From Coprinopsis marcescibilis (lineage: Eukaryota > Basidiomycota > Agaricomycetes > Agaricales > Psathyrellaceae), in contig ML210179.1 in NCBI GenBank assembly GCA_004369085.1, forward strand, positions 1-10,100: DNA of 10,100 nucleotides. Direction: 5' to 3'. How positions within the stretch are numbered: the stretch's first letter is position 1; every line of letters starts with the position of its first letter. A program made the position numbers and the translations under genes. The notes beneath the pieces are model-generated. The model saw nothing but the letters and a program-made list of their open reading frames with translations, was not told the DNA's origin and ran no database searches. Shown in pieces: positions 8,844 through 10,100 of this stretch.

Positions 8844-9257
8844 TTGTACCATCTGACTCAGTGTGTTGGATCTGTCGGCGTCGTGAATCTGGGGAAGAGC
8901 AATGTCTAGACCAAGGGGTTATTTCATCGACATCCTTACTGTAATCGGGGATATCAGATATATTCCTCTTTGACGCAATTGAATATTTCACCGTATACGA
9001 TGGCTCAGAAACACATCAGTATCTCGTACTTGCTTACTTCCGGTCGTCGGCCATTCTTTCTCAGCGAACTGCTGTGGATTCATATCAGGCCGGACCGCGG
9101 TGCTGGCAGCTGAACTGGCACTCATCAAATCAAGGCTGTGTTTGTCTCTGAGATTTGACGTCGTGTCAAACACACCCTCCTCTGAACACTCGCCGTCACT
9201 GCCGCCACTCTCGTAGATTACGATTTCCCGCTACCCACCCATCCCTTGTGCCGTACG
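8844..9257. other. Intergenic region between the F-box and NLR genes
   Basis: About 410 bases with no recognisable gene. It should contain the F-box 3' end and the NLR promoter. A TGACTCA (8854-8860) is present and the last 80 bases are C/T-rich. I see no clear TATA element and no terminator-like hairpin. Confidence 0.55.
8853..8861. promoter_or_regulatory. CTGACTCAG bZIP-type site
   Basis: A TGACTCA core with symmetric flanks (CTGACTCAG), just after the F-box stop codon and about 400 bases before the NLR start. It matches the AP-1/Gcn4 consensus exactly. Its distance from the NLR start makes function uncertain, and a seven-base site is expected about once per 10 kb by chance. Confidence 0.25.
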
Positions 9258-10100
9258 ATGGGCGCGGGATTATCGAGCTCGGTATGTGGAATATTTATGG
9301 TTTTATAATCAACTCATCGATGTGCTAGTTGGACAAAAGGGAGAAGAAACGTCAGGAGGAAAGGAATCGCAAGTACATCGCAAACGATCGTGTTGATCCA
9401 GAGGAACAGAAAGCGTTGTCACGGAAGACCGAACCAGTTGCGCCTAGGACTGGCACTATCGACGTCGATCGAGGTAGTAAATATCGATATAAGGTTGAAA
9501 TAGATTCTAATCAATCTCTCTCGAGGTTCGCCGGAAACTTTACAGATGCTAGCAACAGCAAATGAAGCATCGGTACTTGAGCGAATGAAGGATGGACTGA
9601 CTTCGCCTGCCCAAGGTTAGCGACTCGATGTCGACATTCTATCCTTATTGATCCCTTATCTTCAGTTGAACACATGATGGAGGGTGGAATACTCAACAAT
9701 GCTAAAGGAGTAAACATCGAGGGGTCTGCTACGCTTATTAGCGCTCGCAACAACGTCACGAACGTCATCTACAACACCATCGTTCAGCCAGATGTTTCCG
9801 AAAAGGGTGCACATTTAATTATATCTACTGGAGAATCTACTTTCCTCACGTAGATCCGATGATAGATGCTAAGATGCTCAAGAATTTTGTCGAATGGATC
9901 AGTGATATCAACTACCACGCCATCCAGGCCGACAACTATAGGAAGCGGGCGGAAGGGACAGGGACGTGGGCTATCGAGGAACCAATTATCAGACAGTGGT
10001 TTGAGGGAGCGCTGGGAATCTTATGGGGGATTGGAATGCGTAGGTGCTGCGCACAATAGCGACGAAGATATTGCGGACTTATAAATTACTATAGCGGGAG
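9258..10100 (+). CDS. NACHT-type NLR (STAND NTPase), N-terminal part, cut by window end
   Basis: Fungal NLRs are signal-transducing NTPases linked to non-self recognition and regulated cell death; this one's ligand and effector are unknown. Inferred exons: 9258-9281, 9329-9493, 9546-9615, 9666-9806, 9854-10039 and 10095 onward, about 197 residues so far. The start MGAGLSSS fits an N-myristoylation signal (Gly2, Ser6), followed by KREKKRQEERNRK. Exon 4 holds the Asn/Gly-rich NNAKGVNIEGSATLISARNN, resembling segments that precede NACHT in agaric NLRs. Exon 5 has the family pre-NACHT pattern: W..D..Y...Q.....R..GTG.W......(I/F)..W..G, then LWGIGM. The last join, across intron 10040-10094, gives G-M-P-G, the beginning of Walker A (usually GMPGxGKT), where the window ends. 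The end of exon 2 is ambiguous: an alternative intron 9474-9552 also keeps frame and removes nine residues. The repeat domain (ankyrin, WD40 or TPR) lies outside the window. Start context is good (A at -3, G at +4). Confidence 0.8.

Noticed and set aside
9258..9565. Stand-alone small gene of 86 residues ending at TGA 9563
   Set aside because: Downstream open exons continue in frame with good family sense up to the NACHT P-loop, so a single NLR gene is more likely. The short product is kept only as a possible intron-retention isoform.

Overview
The window reads as nuclear DNA of a filamentous basidiomycete, most likely an Agaricomycete. Genes are broken by many very short introns (about 47-84 nt, one of 159 nt) with GT..AG borders. 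Coding density is moderate, promoters are pyrimidine-rich, and the three protein families found are all typical of mushroom-forming fungi. All three genes are on the + strand. No tRNA, rRNA, transposon or CRISPR array was seen.

Region 1 (1-512) is upstream sequence with a TATA-like element, a 14-bp palindrome and a short upstream ORF that overlaps the next start codon. Region 2 (513-5999) is one large gene that I could splice by hand into 21 exons encoding about 1392 residues. It is a polytopic membrane protein of the fungal 'putative ER transporter, 6TM N-terminal / FUSC-like / DUF2421' (aromatic acid exporter-like, Bre4-related) family. It carries a long low-complexity insert (Ser/Arg, Asp/Arg repeats, His/Gly) between its two membrane halves. 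Region 3 (6000-6760) is intergenic, with a 16-bp palindrome overlapping a TGACTCA site, a CT microsatellite and a TATA-like element in front of the next gene.

Region 4 (6761-8843) is a two-exon F-box protein of about 672 residues with irregular leucine-rich segments, probably an SCF ubiquitin-ligase substrate adaptor. Region 5 (8844-9257) is intergenic. Region 6 (9258 to the window end) is the 5' part of a NACHT-type NLR (STAND NTPase) gene: six exons can be joined, and the window stops just as the Walker A (P-loop) motif begins. Its N-terminus, MGAGLSSS followed by a Lys/Arg-rich stretch, looks like an N-myristoylation plus polybasic membrane anchor, the most interesting point in the window.

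I see no evidence that the three genes form one pathway. The F-box and NLR families are both strongly expanded and variable in Agaricomycetes, so their adjacency may be only a property of an accessory region. All exon borders are hand inference from splice signals, open frames and family sequence sense. No alignment or transcript data were available.
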